Shown: positions 27,532 through 35,061 of the stretch, one piece after another
How the letters are laid out: the number at the start of each line of letters is the position of its first letter
Numbering within the stretch: the stretch's first letter is position 1
Assembly: GCA_016763475.1 (NCBI GenBank)
Contig: JAESTV010000281.1
Location: 1 to 38,319 of the forward strand
Source: Roseicyclus sp.
GTDB taxonomy: Bacteria > Pseudomonadota > Alphaproteobacteria > Rhodobacterales > Rhodobacteraceae
Reading direction: 5' to 3'
DNA: 38,319 nt
Notes under the pieces: generated by a model
Database searches by the model: none
Told to the model about the DNA's origin: nothing
What the model saw: the letters and a program-made list of their open reading frames with translations, nothing else
Made by a program: the position numbers and the translations under genes

Positions 27532-27789
27532 TCAAACCTGAACCAAACATTTCAGCGGCCCTAATATCATCTGCCCAACAAAAGCCGACAAGTCCCTTGG
27601 TGAAACGTTCCTTATTCTCACCTTTGTGAAGGATGCGGTCAGGCCCTGTATCCCTCCGGTAAAGCTGAACGCCTCCACCACATCCGCGTCCAGCCGGATC
27701 GTGGTAGACACTTTCGGTTCCAGCACCTTGGGCCGCCCGCGCTGGACCGGCGTCTTGTCAATAATCTCGCGCCAGTGGGGTGTCGTCAT
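27532..27789 (-). pseudogene. Decayed BrnA-like antitoxin remnant
   Basis: The first half reads like a BrnA antitoxin (RGRPKVLEPKVSTTIRLDAD followed by VVEAF), the start of its ribbon-helix-helix fold. After that the sequence loses the expected second helix and continues as non-family residues to an 85-aa frame; shifting frame gives early stops. No brnT toxin is present upstream, where the decayed oxygenase fragment lies instead. It is best read as the leftover of a BrnT/BrnA module. The stretch 27353-27531 downstream of it holds nothing I can identify. Confidence 0.65.
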
Positions 27790-27840
27790 GTCTGGGTTAT
27801 CGCGTCTGGCTCGCTCGCCGGATCAACCGCCTTTTGAGCC

Positions 27841-27954
27841 TCAGCGAAGCCTCGGCCCGTATCGCCCTTTTCCCACCCAGTTGTCCTCATCCATGAACAT
27901 CGGCATCTCGCGGCGCGGCCACGAGGCCCACGGCAGCACGGCACCCGCCCCCAC
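27841..27954 (-). pseudogene. 3' remnant of a second 2OG-Fe(II) oxygenase gene
   Basis: Directly after the methyltransferase stop, and in the same frame, 37 codons read GAVLPWASWPRREMPMFMDE then DNWVGKG before a stop. This matches the C-terminal end of the intact oxygenase at 28738-29370 (WESWLRHEVPMNMDEDD). At DNA level 23 of 27 bases agree over the block encoding E-V/M-P-M-x-M-D-E-D. The metal-ligand histidine of RHE is R in this copy. It is a decayed paralogue fragment, not a gene. Confidence 0.7.
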
Positions 27955-28614
27955 TCACTTCGGCTTGCGCAGGATCTCTATCGCAACGGACTCGGTTGAA
28001 AAGCAAAGGTAGCGGTAGTCACCCTCCGACAACGTCTCCATCAGCGCCTTGTATTCGTGGTGGCGCCAGCCGGGGTAGCCGTAGAGTTCGTCAAACAGGA
28101 TCACCGTGCCTTTGCGCAGGTGCTTCTTGATGGCACCCAACGCGTAGGCCGTGGGGGTGTAGGTATCCATATCCATGTGAACAAACGAAACCGGCCGCTT
28201 GCTGTTTGCCTTCAAGTAACCGGGCAGCGTGTCCTGCACCCAGCCTTTGGTCAACGTCACATTCTCTGGAACCTTCGGCAGGTCACCCGCTTGGGTGAAG
28301 GACCCCGCCTCCCGTCCCGATTGCATGCCGGTCCAATCCTCCTCCAACCCCTCAAAGCTGTCAAAGCCGGTCAACTCAAGCCCATGAGGTTTCAGCACCT
28401 CACCAAACAGGCGGCACCCATTCCCGCCTGCAACGCCAAGCTCCATATAGAGGCCATCCTCCAGCCCATTTGAAACCGCGCGTTTGATCGCATATTCGCG
28501 GTTCCTGTCCTTGTTGCGGAACAACATGGATGTCTCCATATGTGCCTTGAAATGCTCAAAGCTCTCTACCTTGGATGCTTCCGTGAGGTATCCAATAGGA
28601 TTTCCGCCTGCCAT
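27955..28614 (-). CDS. TylF/MycF-like class I SAM-dependent methyltransferase
   Basis: The 219-aa protein resembles macrocin O-methyltransferase-type enzymes that methylate sugars or related small molecules with a metal ion. The SAM motif is YMELGVAGGNGCRLFG (about residue 57), followed by TGFDSFEGLEEDW, the metal-binding SFVHMDMDTYTPTAYAL and GTVILFDELYGYPGWRHHEY. The substrate is unknown. It is followed in the same frame by a decayed oxygenase fragment and preceded by an intact oxygenase gene, so oxygenase and methyltransferase may act on one small molecule, a pairing inferred only from adjacency. Confidence 0.85.
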   Translation of the reverse strand: MAGGNPIGYLTEASKVESFEHFKAHMETSMLFRNKDRNREYAIKRAVSNGLEDGLYMELGVAGGNGCRLFGEVLKPHGLELTGFDSFEGLEEDWTGMQSGREAGSFTQAGDLPKVPENVTLTKGWVQDTLPGYLKANSKRPVSFVHMDMDTYTPTAYALGAIKKHLRKGTVILFDELYGYPGWRHHEYKALMETLSEGDYRYLCFSTESVAIEILRKPK

Positions 28615-28737
28615 GTATCGTCTCCGTAATGGGCGAGACCGTTTGCCTGTGGTCCCGCGCTGCTCGATTGTTTTTCCTTAAACGCCACTCAACACGCTGG
28701 CGGGCTGCCAATCAAGACAGCCGTGGCACTTCTGACC

Positions 28738-29370
28738 TCAGGTCCAGGCGTAATTGAAGCTCACGCTTATGCGGTCGTCCTCATCCATATTCATCGGCAC
28801 CTCATGGCGCAGCCAGCTTTCCCAGAGAAGGATATCTCCGGTCACCGGTTCCGGATAGACAAAGCCCCGCAACTCCTCCCGCGCAGCCTTCCGGCGGGTC
28901 GGGGCGGCCATCATCATCGCGTGGCGCGGGTCCTCAAACTTGATCGACCGCGCACCCTTGGGGATTGTCACATAGGTTGTGCCGGAAATCACCGAATGGG
29001 GGTGGATATGGCCGGAGTGGGTGCCGCCTTCAGGCAGGATGTTGATCCAGATGTCCTCAAGCTTCAGCGCACGCCCGTCGAGATCAAATTCCAGATCCTC
29101 CACAAATGCCGCCACATGGGCGTCGAGGGCTTTCACAATCTCCGCGAACACCGGAAACCGCCACGGCAGGTCGCTCAGGGACGCGTAAGAGGTGTAGCCG
29201 GGAAAACCGTTCTCCTCACACCAATCCTGCCCCGCCTCGTCATCCTCGGCGATGGAGAAACAGGAGGCCTCCAGCTCATCATGATCAATGGAGGGGCCAA
29301 GCTCTGCCAGCTTGGCGTGGTAAAGGCGGGTCACGAAGAGGGATTTGATATGGGCCATGTCGCGGGACAT
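28738..29370 (-). CDS. Putative 2-oxoglutarate-Fe(II) oxygenase (TIGR02466-like)
   Basis: The 210-aa protein matches the small putative 2OG-Fe(II) oxygenase family. The iron site is read from the first ligands in GTHSGHIHPHSVISGTTYV and the distal histidine in WLRHEVPMN; the 2-oxoglutarate arginine is in EDDRISVSFNYAW. W-rich and aspartate-rich N-terminal part (SLSDLPWRFPVFAEIV) is also typical. The substrate is unknown. The start at 29370 has only AGGTT; the ATG at 29358 (MAHIKSLF) is an alternative. It lies 123 bp upstream of the methyltransferase on the same strand, inside insertion B. Confidence 0.82.
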   Translation of the reverse strand: MSRDMAHIKSLFVTRLYHAKLAELGPSIDHDELEASCFSIAEDDEAGQDWCEENGFPGYTSYASLSDLPWRFPVFAEIVKALDAHVAAFVEDLEFDLDGRALKLEDIWINILPEGGTHSGHIHPHSVISGTTYVTIPKGARSIKFEDPRHAMMMAAPTRRKAAREELRGFVYPEPVTGDILLWESWLRHEVPMNMDEDDRISVSFNYAWT

Positions 29371-29424
29371 AACCTAGGTTCAGCGCGTTGGCGAGGCTTG
29401 GGCGACAGGGCGACAAATGCCAGA

Positions 29425-29811
29425 TTAGATAGGCAACACTACGATCTTTTCTTTGAACCATGCCTGTAATTCGTCCATCGGCATGCGTCCGACAGCAACC
29501 TCGACCACAAGGTCATCAATCGGTTCGTCGTCAGGAATATCAAGGTAGTACCCGCTGCGATTGATAAGGACTTCGACAGAGAGCCAAGCCGTTCGTTTGT
29601 TTCCGTCTGCGAACCCATGGTTCCCTACCAAACTGTGGAGCAACGCAGCGGCTTTTCCGTCGAGTGACCGATGATAGCCGGAATAGGGACGGCCAATTGC
29701 AGATTCTATGAGATGCAAGTTGGCGATCCCGGCCCTGCCGCCATAGGTCAGCGCCTCTTTATGCGCAATCAGGACATCCGTGAGTGTCAGTCGATAGTGG
29801 CGCTTACCTAT
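29425..29811 (-). CDS. doc: Doc/Fic-family toxin with an AUA codon at the expected start
   Basis: Doc proteins phosphorylate EF-Tu with a Fic-fold active site. The core motif NHGFADGNKRTAW is intact (H, D, G, N, K, R). The reading frame extends upstream past a TTG at 29718 through LTLTDVLIAHKEALTYGGRA to residue 1 at 29811, giving 128 aa, close to phage P1 Doc (126 aa). The codon at the expected start is ATA, with AGAGG 7 nt upstream and overlapping the antitoxin stop. No ATG, GTG or TTG occurs before 29718, where a start would drop the first helices. It could be a silenced toxin or one starting at AUA. Confidence 0.8.
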   Translation of the reverse strand: MGKRHYRLTLTDVLIAHKEALTYGGRAGIANLHLIESAIGRPYSGYHRSLDGKAAALLHSLVGNHGFADGNKRTAWLSVEVLINRSGYYLDIPDDEPIDDLVVEVAVGRMPMDELQAWFKEKIVVLPI

Positions 29812-29989
29812 TTGCTAACCTCTGCAATGCTGACCTGCGCCGGGACGAAATCTCTTTGACTGTGGAAGACGTCTTGGGGTTCTTCTTGGAAACGTCGCTT
29901 ACGGTTCCAACAAAAATGGCCCGCCCGGTGGCCGCGTTGCGGGCATCCCGGCCGCCCTTGGCCTGCGTTTTGTTGACGGCCTTAGCCAT
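29804..29989 (-). CDS. Putative antitoxin preceding doc
   Basis: A 61-aa basic protein (MAKAVNKTQAKGGRDARNAA at the N-terminus, a lysine/serine-rich middle, RRRSALQRLANR at the end). No named family is recognised, but its size, position immediately upstream of doc, and overlap with the doc frame fit a Doc antitoxin. AGGAA lies about 10 nt before the ATG. A near-palindrome (TTGCAGAATTCGCAA, 30039-30053) lies 50 bp upstream and could be its operator. The call rests on context. Confidence 0.55.
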   Translation of the reverse strand: MAKAVNKTQAKGGRDARNAATGRAIFVGTVSDVSKKNPKTSSTVKEISSRRRSALQRLANR

Positions 29990-30068
29990 TTCACTGAATT
30001 CCTGATCTTGCGCGCTTGGGCATAAATATGGCTACCGTTTGCAGAATTCGCAATACAGTGGCCAAATA

Positions 30069-30099
30069 AAAAGCCCCCGCTGATGTCTCAGCGAGGGCT
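30069..30099 (-). terminator. Intrinsic terminator after rplP
   Basis: A 12-bp stem with one mismatch (30072-30083 with 30088-30099, loop TGTC) is followed on the - strand by TTTTTATTT. It lies 78 bp past the rplP stop and would end the rplB-rplP message before insertion B. Confidence 0.85.
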
Positions 30100-30176
30100 C
30101 CGATACTTGAACCGGATGGGACCCGGACAGTTTCTTGCGAAACGGCCTATGCCCCACTCGGCGGCATAGCCGCTAC

Positions 30177-30590
30177 TTACCAGTCTTCGCGCACCACGGT
30201 GCGGGTCTTGACCGGAAGCTTCATCGCAGCAAGGCGCAGGGCCTCACGGGCGATGTCTTCGTTCACGCCGTCGATCTCAAACATGATCCGGCCCGGCTTC
30301 ACTTTGCAGGCCCAGAAATCAACCGACCCTTTACCCTTACCCATACGCACTTCGACGGGTTTGGAGGTCACTGGTGTGTCCGGGAAAATCCGGATCCAGA
30401 CGCGACCCTGACGCTTCATGTGACGCGTCATGGCCCGACGGGCGGCTTCGATCTGGCGTGCAGTAACACGCTCGGGCTGCAAGGCTTTCAGACCGTAGGT
30501 GCCGAAAGTCAGGTCAGACCCGCCCTTCGCTTCACCCCTGATCCGGCCTTTTTGCATCTTGCGGAACTTCGTCCGTTTTGGTTGCAACAT
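30177..30590 (-). CDS. rplP: 50S ribosomal protein L16
   Basis: L16 lines the A-site side of the peptidyl-transferase centre. The 137-aa protein starts [20 protein letters not shown], has the conserved [40 protein letters not shown] and [20 protein letters not shown]. It follows rpsC by 13 bp and is the last gene of its unit, ending at a terminator rather than running on to rpmC as in the standard S10 operon. Confidence 0.98.
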   Translation of the reverse strand: MLQPKRTKFRKMQKGRIRGEAKGGSDLTFGTYGLKALQPERVTARQIEAARRAMTRHMKRQGRVWIRIFPDTPVTSKPVEVRMGKGKGSVDFWACKVKPGRIMFEIDGVNEDIAREALRLAAMKLPVKTRTVVREDW

Positions 30591-30603
30591 GTGTCAGGCC
30601 CCC

Positions 30604-31347
30604 TCAACGATCACGGCGTGGGCGCGAAGCCCCGCCGCTTTCCTGAAGCTCCGTTTGACGACGATCATGAGCCGACGGATCGTGCTCCATGATTTCGCCT
30701 TTGAAGATCCAGACTTTGATGCCGATGATGCCGTAGGCGGTCTTCGCCGCGACATGTGCATAGTCGATGTCAGCCCGCAGGGTGTGCAGGGGCACGCGGC
30801 CCTCACGATACCATTCGGTCCGGGCGATCTCGGCGCCACCAAGGCGGCCCGCGACGTTCACCCGGATACCGAGCGAACCCATACGCATGGCGTTTTGCAC
30901 CGCACGTTTCATCGCACGACGGAAAGACACCCGGCGTTCCAGCTGCTGAGCAATGCTCTCGGCAACCAGTTGTGCGTCCAACTCAGGCTTGCGTATCTCA
31001 ACGATGTTGAGGTGCAGTTCGGAATCGGTGATCTTCGCCAATTCCTTGCGCAGGCCCTCAATGTCCGTGCCTTTTTTACCGATGATGACACCCGGACGTG
31101 CCGAGTGGATCGTCACCCGGCACTTCTTGTGCGGACGCTCGATGATGATCTTCGAAATTCCGGAATCGCCGGGGTTCCGCTTTTCGCGTTTTGCGAGCAG
31201 CTTCCACCAGCCTTCTTTGATGAATTCGCGGATCTTGATGTCTTCCATCAGCAGATTACCATAGTCTTTGGTGTCTGCGTACCAGCGGCTGTCCCAGGTC
31301 CGGTTGACCTGAAGACGCATGCCGATGGGGTTAACTTTATGTCCCAT
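30604..31347 (-). CDS. rpsC: 30S ribosomal protein S3
   Basis: S3 lies at the mRNA entry channel. The 247-aa protein starts [20 protein letters not shown], has a KH domain with the GXXG-type loop in [20 protein letters not shown], and the C-terminal domain with AIRNAMRMG-type and [20 protein letters not shown] segments. It ends with a hydrophilic tail beyond the E. coli length (233 aa). Its start overlaps the rplV stop by 1 nt. Confidence 0.98.
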   Translation of the reverse strand: MGHKVNPIGMRLQVNRTWDSRWYADTKDYGNLLMEDIKIREFIKEGWWKLLAKREKRNPGDSGISKIIIERPHKKCRVTIHSARPGVIIGKKGTDIEGLRKELAKITDSELHLNIVEIRKPELDAQLVAESIAQQLERRVSFRRAMKRAVQNAMRMGSLGIRVNVAGRLGGAEIARTEWYREGRVPLHTLRADIDYAHVAAKTAYGIIGIKVWIFKGEIMEHDPSAHDRRQTELQESGGASRPRRDR

Positions 31348-31727
31348 TATGAGGTCTCCTCAACCTGGCGGAGCTTGATGGTCAATTCCGAGAACGGCTT
31401 GAGAATTTTACCAAACCGGCCACGGGCACGCGGGCGACCGCGCTTCATGGTCAGGTTCTTGCCCACATAAGCCTCGACGATGACCAACTCGTCAACGTCC
31501 AGACCATGGTTGTTCTCAGCATTGGCGATAGCGGACTGAAGGCATTTCTTCACGTCGATCGCGATCCGTTTCTTGGAGAAGGTCAGTTCGGTCAGCGCCC
31601 GTTCAACTTTCTTGCCGCGGATCAGGCCAGCGACGAGGTTCAGCTTCTGCGGGCTGGTCTTCAGCATCCGCAGTTTGGCCATCGCCTCATTGTCCGCCAC
31701 GCGGCGGGGATTTTTATCCTTGCCCAT
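31347..31727 (-). CDS. rplV: 50S ribosomal protein L22
   Basis: L22 contributes a beta-hairpin to the constriction of the peptide exit tunnel. The 126-aa protein has [60 protein letters not shown] and the hairpin tip [12 protein letters not shown], which is the macrolide-relevant loop. It lies 3 bp after rpsS. Confidence 0.98.
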   Translation of the reverse strand: MGKDKNPRRVADNEAMAKLRMLKTSPQKLNLVAGLIRGKKVERALTELTFSKKRIAIDVKKCLQSAIANAENNHGLDVDELVIVEAYVGKNLTMKRGRPRARGRFGKILKPFSELTIKLRQVEETS

Positions 31728-31730
31728 GGC

Positions 31731-32009
31731 TTACTTCCTCTTGGCTTTTTTGTCGGCGGAGTGACCGTAGTACGTCCGCGTCGGCGAATATTCCCCGAAT
31801 TTCTGGCCAATCATATCCTCGGTGATGTTCACCGGGATGTGCTTGTGACCATTGTAGACCCCAAAAGTGAGGCCCACAAACTGGGGCAGGATGGTGGAGC
31901 GGCGCGACCAGATCTTGATAACCTCGTGGCGTCCGGATTCCTTGGAGACTTCGGCCTTCTTGAGGACATAGCTGTCGACAAAAGGACCTTTCCATACGGA
32001 GCGGCTCAT
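31731..32009 (-). CDS. rpsS: 30S ribosomal protein S19
   Basis: S19 pairs with S13 in the 30S head. The 92-aa protein starts [20 protein letters not shown], has [20 protein letters not shown] and [20 protein letters not shown], and ends [23 protein letters not shown], split here for length only. It lies 3 bp after rplB. Confidence 0.98.
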   Translation of the reverse strand: MSRSVWKGPFVDSYVLKKAEVSKESGRHEVIKIWSRRSTILPQFVGLTFGVYNGHKHIPVNITEDMIGQKFGEYSPTRTYYGHSADKKAKRK

Positions 32010-32012
32010 AAC

Positions 32013-32855
32013 TTAGCGGCCTTTCTTCTTGGCGTGCCGGCTGCGGATAATCAGCCTTTGGCTTGCCTTGTTCTTGTCGCGGGTGCGACGGCCCTTGGTG
32101 TCCTTACCCCACGGGGTAACCGGCGTACGGCCACCCGAGGTGCGGCCCTCACCACCACCATGGGGGTGGTCGATCGGGTTCATGGCAACACCACGAACCG
32201 ACGGACGTTTGCCCATGTGGCGGACACGGCCCGCTTTACCAAGGTTCTGGTTCGAGTTGTCGGGGTTCGAGACCGCGCCAACCGTTGCCATACACTCCTG
32301 GCGCACCAAACGAAGCTCACCCGAGCTGAGGCGGATCTGGGCGTAGCCACCATCACGACCCACAAACTGGGCGTAGGTGCCAGCGGCACGTGCGATCTGG
32401 CCACCCTTACCGGGCTTCAACTCGATGTTGTGGATGATCGTCCCGATCGGCAAACCGCTGAACGGCATTGCGTTGCCCGGCTTGATGTCCGCTTTGGCAG
32501 ACGCGATGATCTTGTCACCAACGCCCAGACGCTGCGGCGCCAGAACATAGTTTTGCTCACCGTCTTCATAGCGCACGAGGGCGATGAATGCTGTCCGGTT
32601 CGGGTCATATTCGATCCGCTCGACCGTGGCCGAGATGTCGAACTTCTTCCGCTTGAAATCTACGATGCGGTAAAGGCGCTTTGCCCCACCACCAATTCTA
32701 CGCGCTGTGATCCGTCCGGTGTTGTTCCGGCCGCCCTTCTTCGTCAAACCCTGAGTAAGGGTTTTGACGGGGCGTCCTTTCCAAAGCTCCGAACGGTCGA
32801 TCAGTACCAGCCCTCGCTGGCCAGGCGTAGTCGGTTTATACGACTTAAGTGCCAT
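32013..32855 (-). CDS. rplB: 50S ribosomal protein L2
   Basis: L2 is needed for subunit joining and peptidyl-transferase activity. The 280-aa protein has [20 protein letters not shown] at the N-terminus, [19 protein letters not shown], the SH3-like core, and the invariant [18 protein letters not shown] with the catalytic-region histidine. In the standard S10 operon it directly follows rplW; here a promoter, a leader hairpin and a 478-aa foreign-looking gene lie between them. Confidence 0.98.
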   Translation of the reverse strand: MALKSYKPTTPGQRGLVLIDRSELWKGRPVKTLTQGLTKKGGRNNTGRITARRIGGGAKRLYRIVDFKRKKFDISATVERIEYDPNRTAFIALVRYEDGEQNYVLAPQRLGVGDKIIASAKADIKPGNAMPFSGLPIGTIIHNIELKPGKGGQIARAAGTYAQFVGRDGGYAQIRLSSGELRLVRQECMATVGAVSNPDNSNQNLGKAGRVRHMGKRPSVRGVAMNPIDHPHGGGEGRTSGGRTPVTPWGKDTKGRRTRDKNKASQRLIIRSRHAKKKGR

Positions 32856-32956
32856 GCTTTCTGTCTTCCGTTTGCTTGGTGGACCGATACGAGACCGACC
32901 CTGATGTTGTAGGCCCCCGTAGGTGCCCGGCTAGTGTGTCCTTACGAACAAAAGCG

Positions 32957-32980
32957 AAGCCCCGGACGAATCCGGGGCTT
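32957..32980 (-). promoter_or_regulatory. Leader hairpin upstream of rplB
   Basis: A perfect 10-bp stem (AAGCCCCGGA with TCCGGGGCTT) around a UUCG loop on the - strand, followed by CGCTTTTG. It lies 102 bp upstream of rplB and begins a few bases after the predicted transcription start. It could be an attenuator, a ribosomal-protein feedback site or a stabilising 5' hairpin. Confidence 0.6.
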
Positions 32981-32992
32981 GGCCGATGGGGT

Positions 32993-33021
32993 CTGTTAGG
33001 GGGTGTAGGGTTGGGGGTCAA
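32993..33021 (-). promoter_or_regulatory. Putative promoter of the rplB-rplP unit
   Basis: On the - strand TTGACC (33016-33021), a 17-bp spacer, then TAACAG (32993-32998), about 140 bp upstream of rplB and just past the start of the opposing inserted gene. It would supply rplB-rpsS-rplV-rpsC-rplP after the break made by insertion A. Confidence 0.6.
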
Positions 33022-33069
33022 GGCATCAAGAGGTTTGACCAAGGATCGCTCAGCATCTACCTGTAAGGT

Positions 33070-34506
33070 ATGAGTATTATTGCCACCGAATTGCCCGCTG
33101 CAACAGACATCACCAAAGCGAAGTTTGTCGCAGGAATTGTGGCATGGGTCCGAGGAATAAAGAATAGCAATGTTTTGGCTTCCGGTGAACTTGTCGATGT
33201 ATATGAGGACGAGGTAGTTTACGAACACCCATCGGGAGAAAAGCTAGCACTCCGATCCTATGAAGACGCCCAGACAACCTGCTTTGGTTCACGTCTTGAA
33301 ATCCCCGACAACGCAGGGCGCATCTGGCGAACCGAGTGTGTGTATACTCGGTTCACTGATGCTGCTTTTCTTCGGGTAAGGGGGCAATGCGTTGCAACTT
33401 CTTATGATGCAAAGGTCAAAACGCCAAAAAAGCCGCACATTATTCGGCAAGCCATTGACGATGGTTGGGTTATCCCAGACGGCTTTCTCGAACTAAAACT
33501 CGAACCTAATGAACTTGCGGATGATGTCTCGCTGGTAGCAGCTTGCATTAATGGTGACGCCGTAGCGTCACTACCAGTAGTGTACATCTCTCGCGAAAAT
33601 CAGAACTTGCTGCCTACGGATGCGTCCCTTGTTGCACGAGAACTTGCTGGAATAGCCCATGTGGTAGCGGAAAAGGACCGCGCCTTTTCCTTTGATTTGA
33701 TGGCTGCCACGAAGCGCCGCAATCCTTACGGTGGGGCCATAGGAGTGTTTTCGCCCGCCGGTGAGGAGCTATTTCGTTTATTTCGCCGACCTGATGACAC
33801 GCTAGGTAAACAGCTTGCTCGTATCCTGATCTCCCGGACCACTGAATACGTCTCAAGTCTTGAAACAAAAAAAGCTTGGGATTGGCAAACCCTTCAAGAG
33901 GCGCAATCACGTGCCCTTAGGGCAAAAGTCGTTGCGGGTGGTTCGACGGCAATTAGTGACTATGTCGAGGCCTTTGACTCCGAGCTTGAGGCGAAAGACG
34001 AACGCATTGCTGCGTTGCAAACGCAACTCAAGATGGCTCGGAACGCGAACTCCGAACAACCGACTATTGGGACGAATCTCTTTCCTAAGGAACTCAAGGA
34101 CAAGATTGGCCCCGAACTCTACGAAGGAGAGTTCTCTGATCGACTTCGGTCGTTTATCCAACGCTCTATCAAAGGACCTAATGAACCCAAGCATTCCAGG
34201 ACTGAACAGTTTGCACGACGTTTTCTGGAACACACTGCTTCGAGTGGCCGATCGGCAGCCCTTACGGCGCAGATCAAAGCCGCTTGCAAAGACGGAAATC
34301 AAATGCCGAAGCAACTTGGAGCGCTTTTGACGGGCTTCGGATTCGAGAAAACGCAATATGGAGGGCACCTCAAGTTCCGTCCACCGTCGCAGTTATTCGG
34401 GCTGGAGATTGAAGTGCTACCGAGCACCCCAAGTGACTCGCAGCGTGGCGGAAGGAACCGAGGTGCAGAAGTAATCAGACACTTCGGACTGGGAGGCCTC
34501 AAGTGA
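33070..34506 (+). CDS. Unknown 478-aa protein inserted between rplW and rplB
   Basis: I cannot name this family. Visible parts: a beta-rich N-terminal region (about 1-110), a middle segment SLVARELAGIAHVVAEKDRA followed by GGAIGVFSPAGEELFRLF (about 180-235), a predicted coiled coil with AFDSELEAKDERIAALQTQL (about 295-325), and a C-terminal part (about 345-478) ending with GGHLKFRPPSQLFGLEIEVL and TPSDSQRGGRNRG. The last element resembles HicA-type small RNA-binding folds, suggesting nucleic-acid contact. Codon use is AT-richer than the ribosomal neighbours, and the strand is opposite, both signs of transfer. A TTGACC-N17-TACCTG pair (33035-33063) would place the transcript start at or near the ATG. 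A defence or stress role is a hypothesis. Confidence 0.75.
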   Translation: MSIIATELPAATDITKAKFVAGIVAWVRGIKNSNVLASGELVDVYEDEVVYEHPSGEKLALRSYEDAQTTCFGSRLEIPDNAGRIWRTECVYTRFTDAAFLRVRGQCVATSYDAKVKTPKKPHIIRQAIDDGWVIPDGFLELKLEPNELADDVSLVAACINGDAVASLPVVYISRENQNLLPTDASLVARELAGIAHVVAEKDRAFSFDLMAATKRRNPYGGAIGVFSPAGEELFRLFRRPDDTLGKQLARILISRTTEYVSSLETKKAWDWQTLQEAQSRALRAKVVAGGSTAISDYVEAFDSELEAKDERIAALQTQLKMARNANSEQPTIGTNLFPKELKDKIGPELYEGEFSDRLRSFIQRSIKGPNEPKHSRTEQFARRFLEHTASSGRSAALTAQIKAACKDGNQMPKQLGALLTGFGFEKTQYGGHLKFRPPSQLFGLEIEVLPSTPSDSQRGGRNRGAEVIRHFGLGGLK

Positions 34507-34764
34507 TGGGCACCAACTGTTAGTCACGGCGTGCCTTTCCTCTAGGAACACCGCATTTCGCTGCTCGAAGTGACACCAATTTTGCACCTTCCGCAAGCGG
34601 CAGGACACCCGTCTTCATGTAACAGCATCCTTAAAGTCCCATATGGGACGAGTTAGGACCCTAGTGGAACTATCCAAAACCCCAAGCCCCTCTCCATCCA
34701 CCCAAAGAAAAACCCCGGCCTCTTGTGAGACCGGGGTTCAAATTTCACACCGAAGCCTGAAGGC
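34507..34764. other. Gap between the unknown gene and rplW with a 14-bp palindrome
   Basis: No gene is seen in these 258 bases. They contain a perfect 14-bp palindrome GTCCCATATGGGAC (34636-34649) and then the terminator of the rplW unit. The palindrome may be a regulator site, or a relic of the insertion boundary. Confidence 0.5.
34706..34738 (-). terminator. Intrinsic terminator after rplW
   Basis: AACCCCGG (34711-34718) pairs with CCGGGGTT (34731-34738), extended inward by CTC/GAG past a one-base mismatch. On the - strand it is followed by TTTTTCTTT. It lies 27 bp past the rplW stop and would end the rpsJ-rplC-rplD-rplW message. Confidence 0.85.
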
Positions 34765-35061
34765 CTACAGACCGGTGCTCACGTCGATTGTGTTGCCTTC
34801 TTCAAGCGTCACATAGGCCTTCTTCACGTCTTTGCGACGGCCCAGGCCCCCACGGAAACGTTTGACCTTACCTTTGGTGATGGTTGTGTTCACCGCCTTC
34901 ACCTTCACCCCAAAGACGGCCTCAACGGCCTCTTTGATCTGTGGCTTGTTCGAAGCGATATCCACTTCGAAAACCACGGCACCATGCTCAGATGCCAATG
35001 TGGTTTTCTCGGTCACCAGCGGCTTGCGGATCACGTCGTAATGTTTTGCTTCAGCGTTCAT
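34765..35061 (-). CDS. rplW: 50S ribosomal protein L23
   Basis: L23 sits at the tunnel exit and docks trigger factor and SRP. The 98-aa protein has the start of the fold in [20 protein letters not shown], the [20 protein letters not shown]-like helix ([20 protein letters not shown]) and [20 protein letters not shown]. Its start overlaps the rplD stop by 4 nt. It is the last gene before a terminator and insertion A. Confidence 0.98.
   Translation of the reverse strand: MNAEAKHYDVIRKPLVTEKTTLASEHGAVVFEVDIASNKPQIKEAVEAVFGVKVKAVNTTITKGKVKRFRGGLGRRKDVKKAYVTLEEGNTIDVSTGL

Noticed and set aside
27356-27550. 64-codon frame between the BrnA remnant and rpmC
   Set aside because: No similarity seen, no ribosome site, and it covers the rpmC promoter region.
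31506-32912. 468-codon + strand frame across rplB-rpsS-rplV
   Set aside because: Antisense of three ribosomal genes with no start signals or recognisable motifs.
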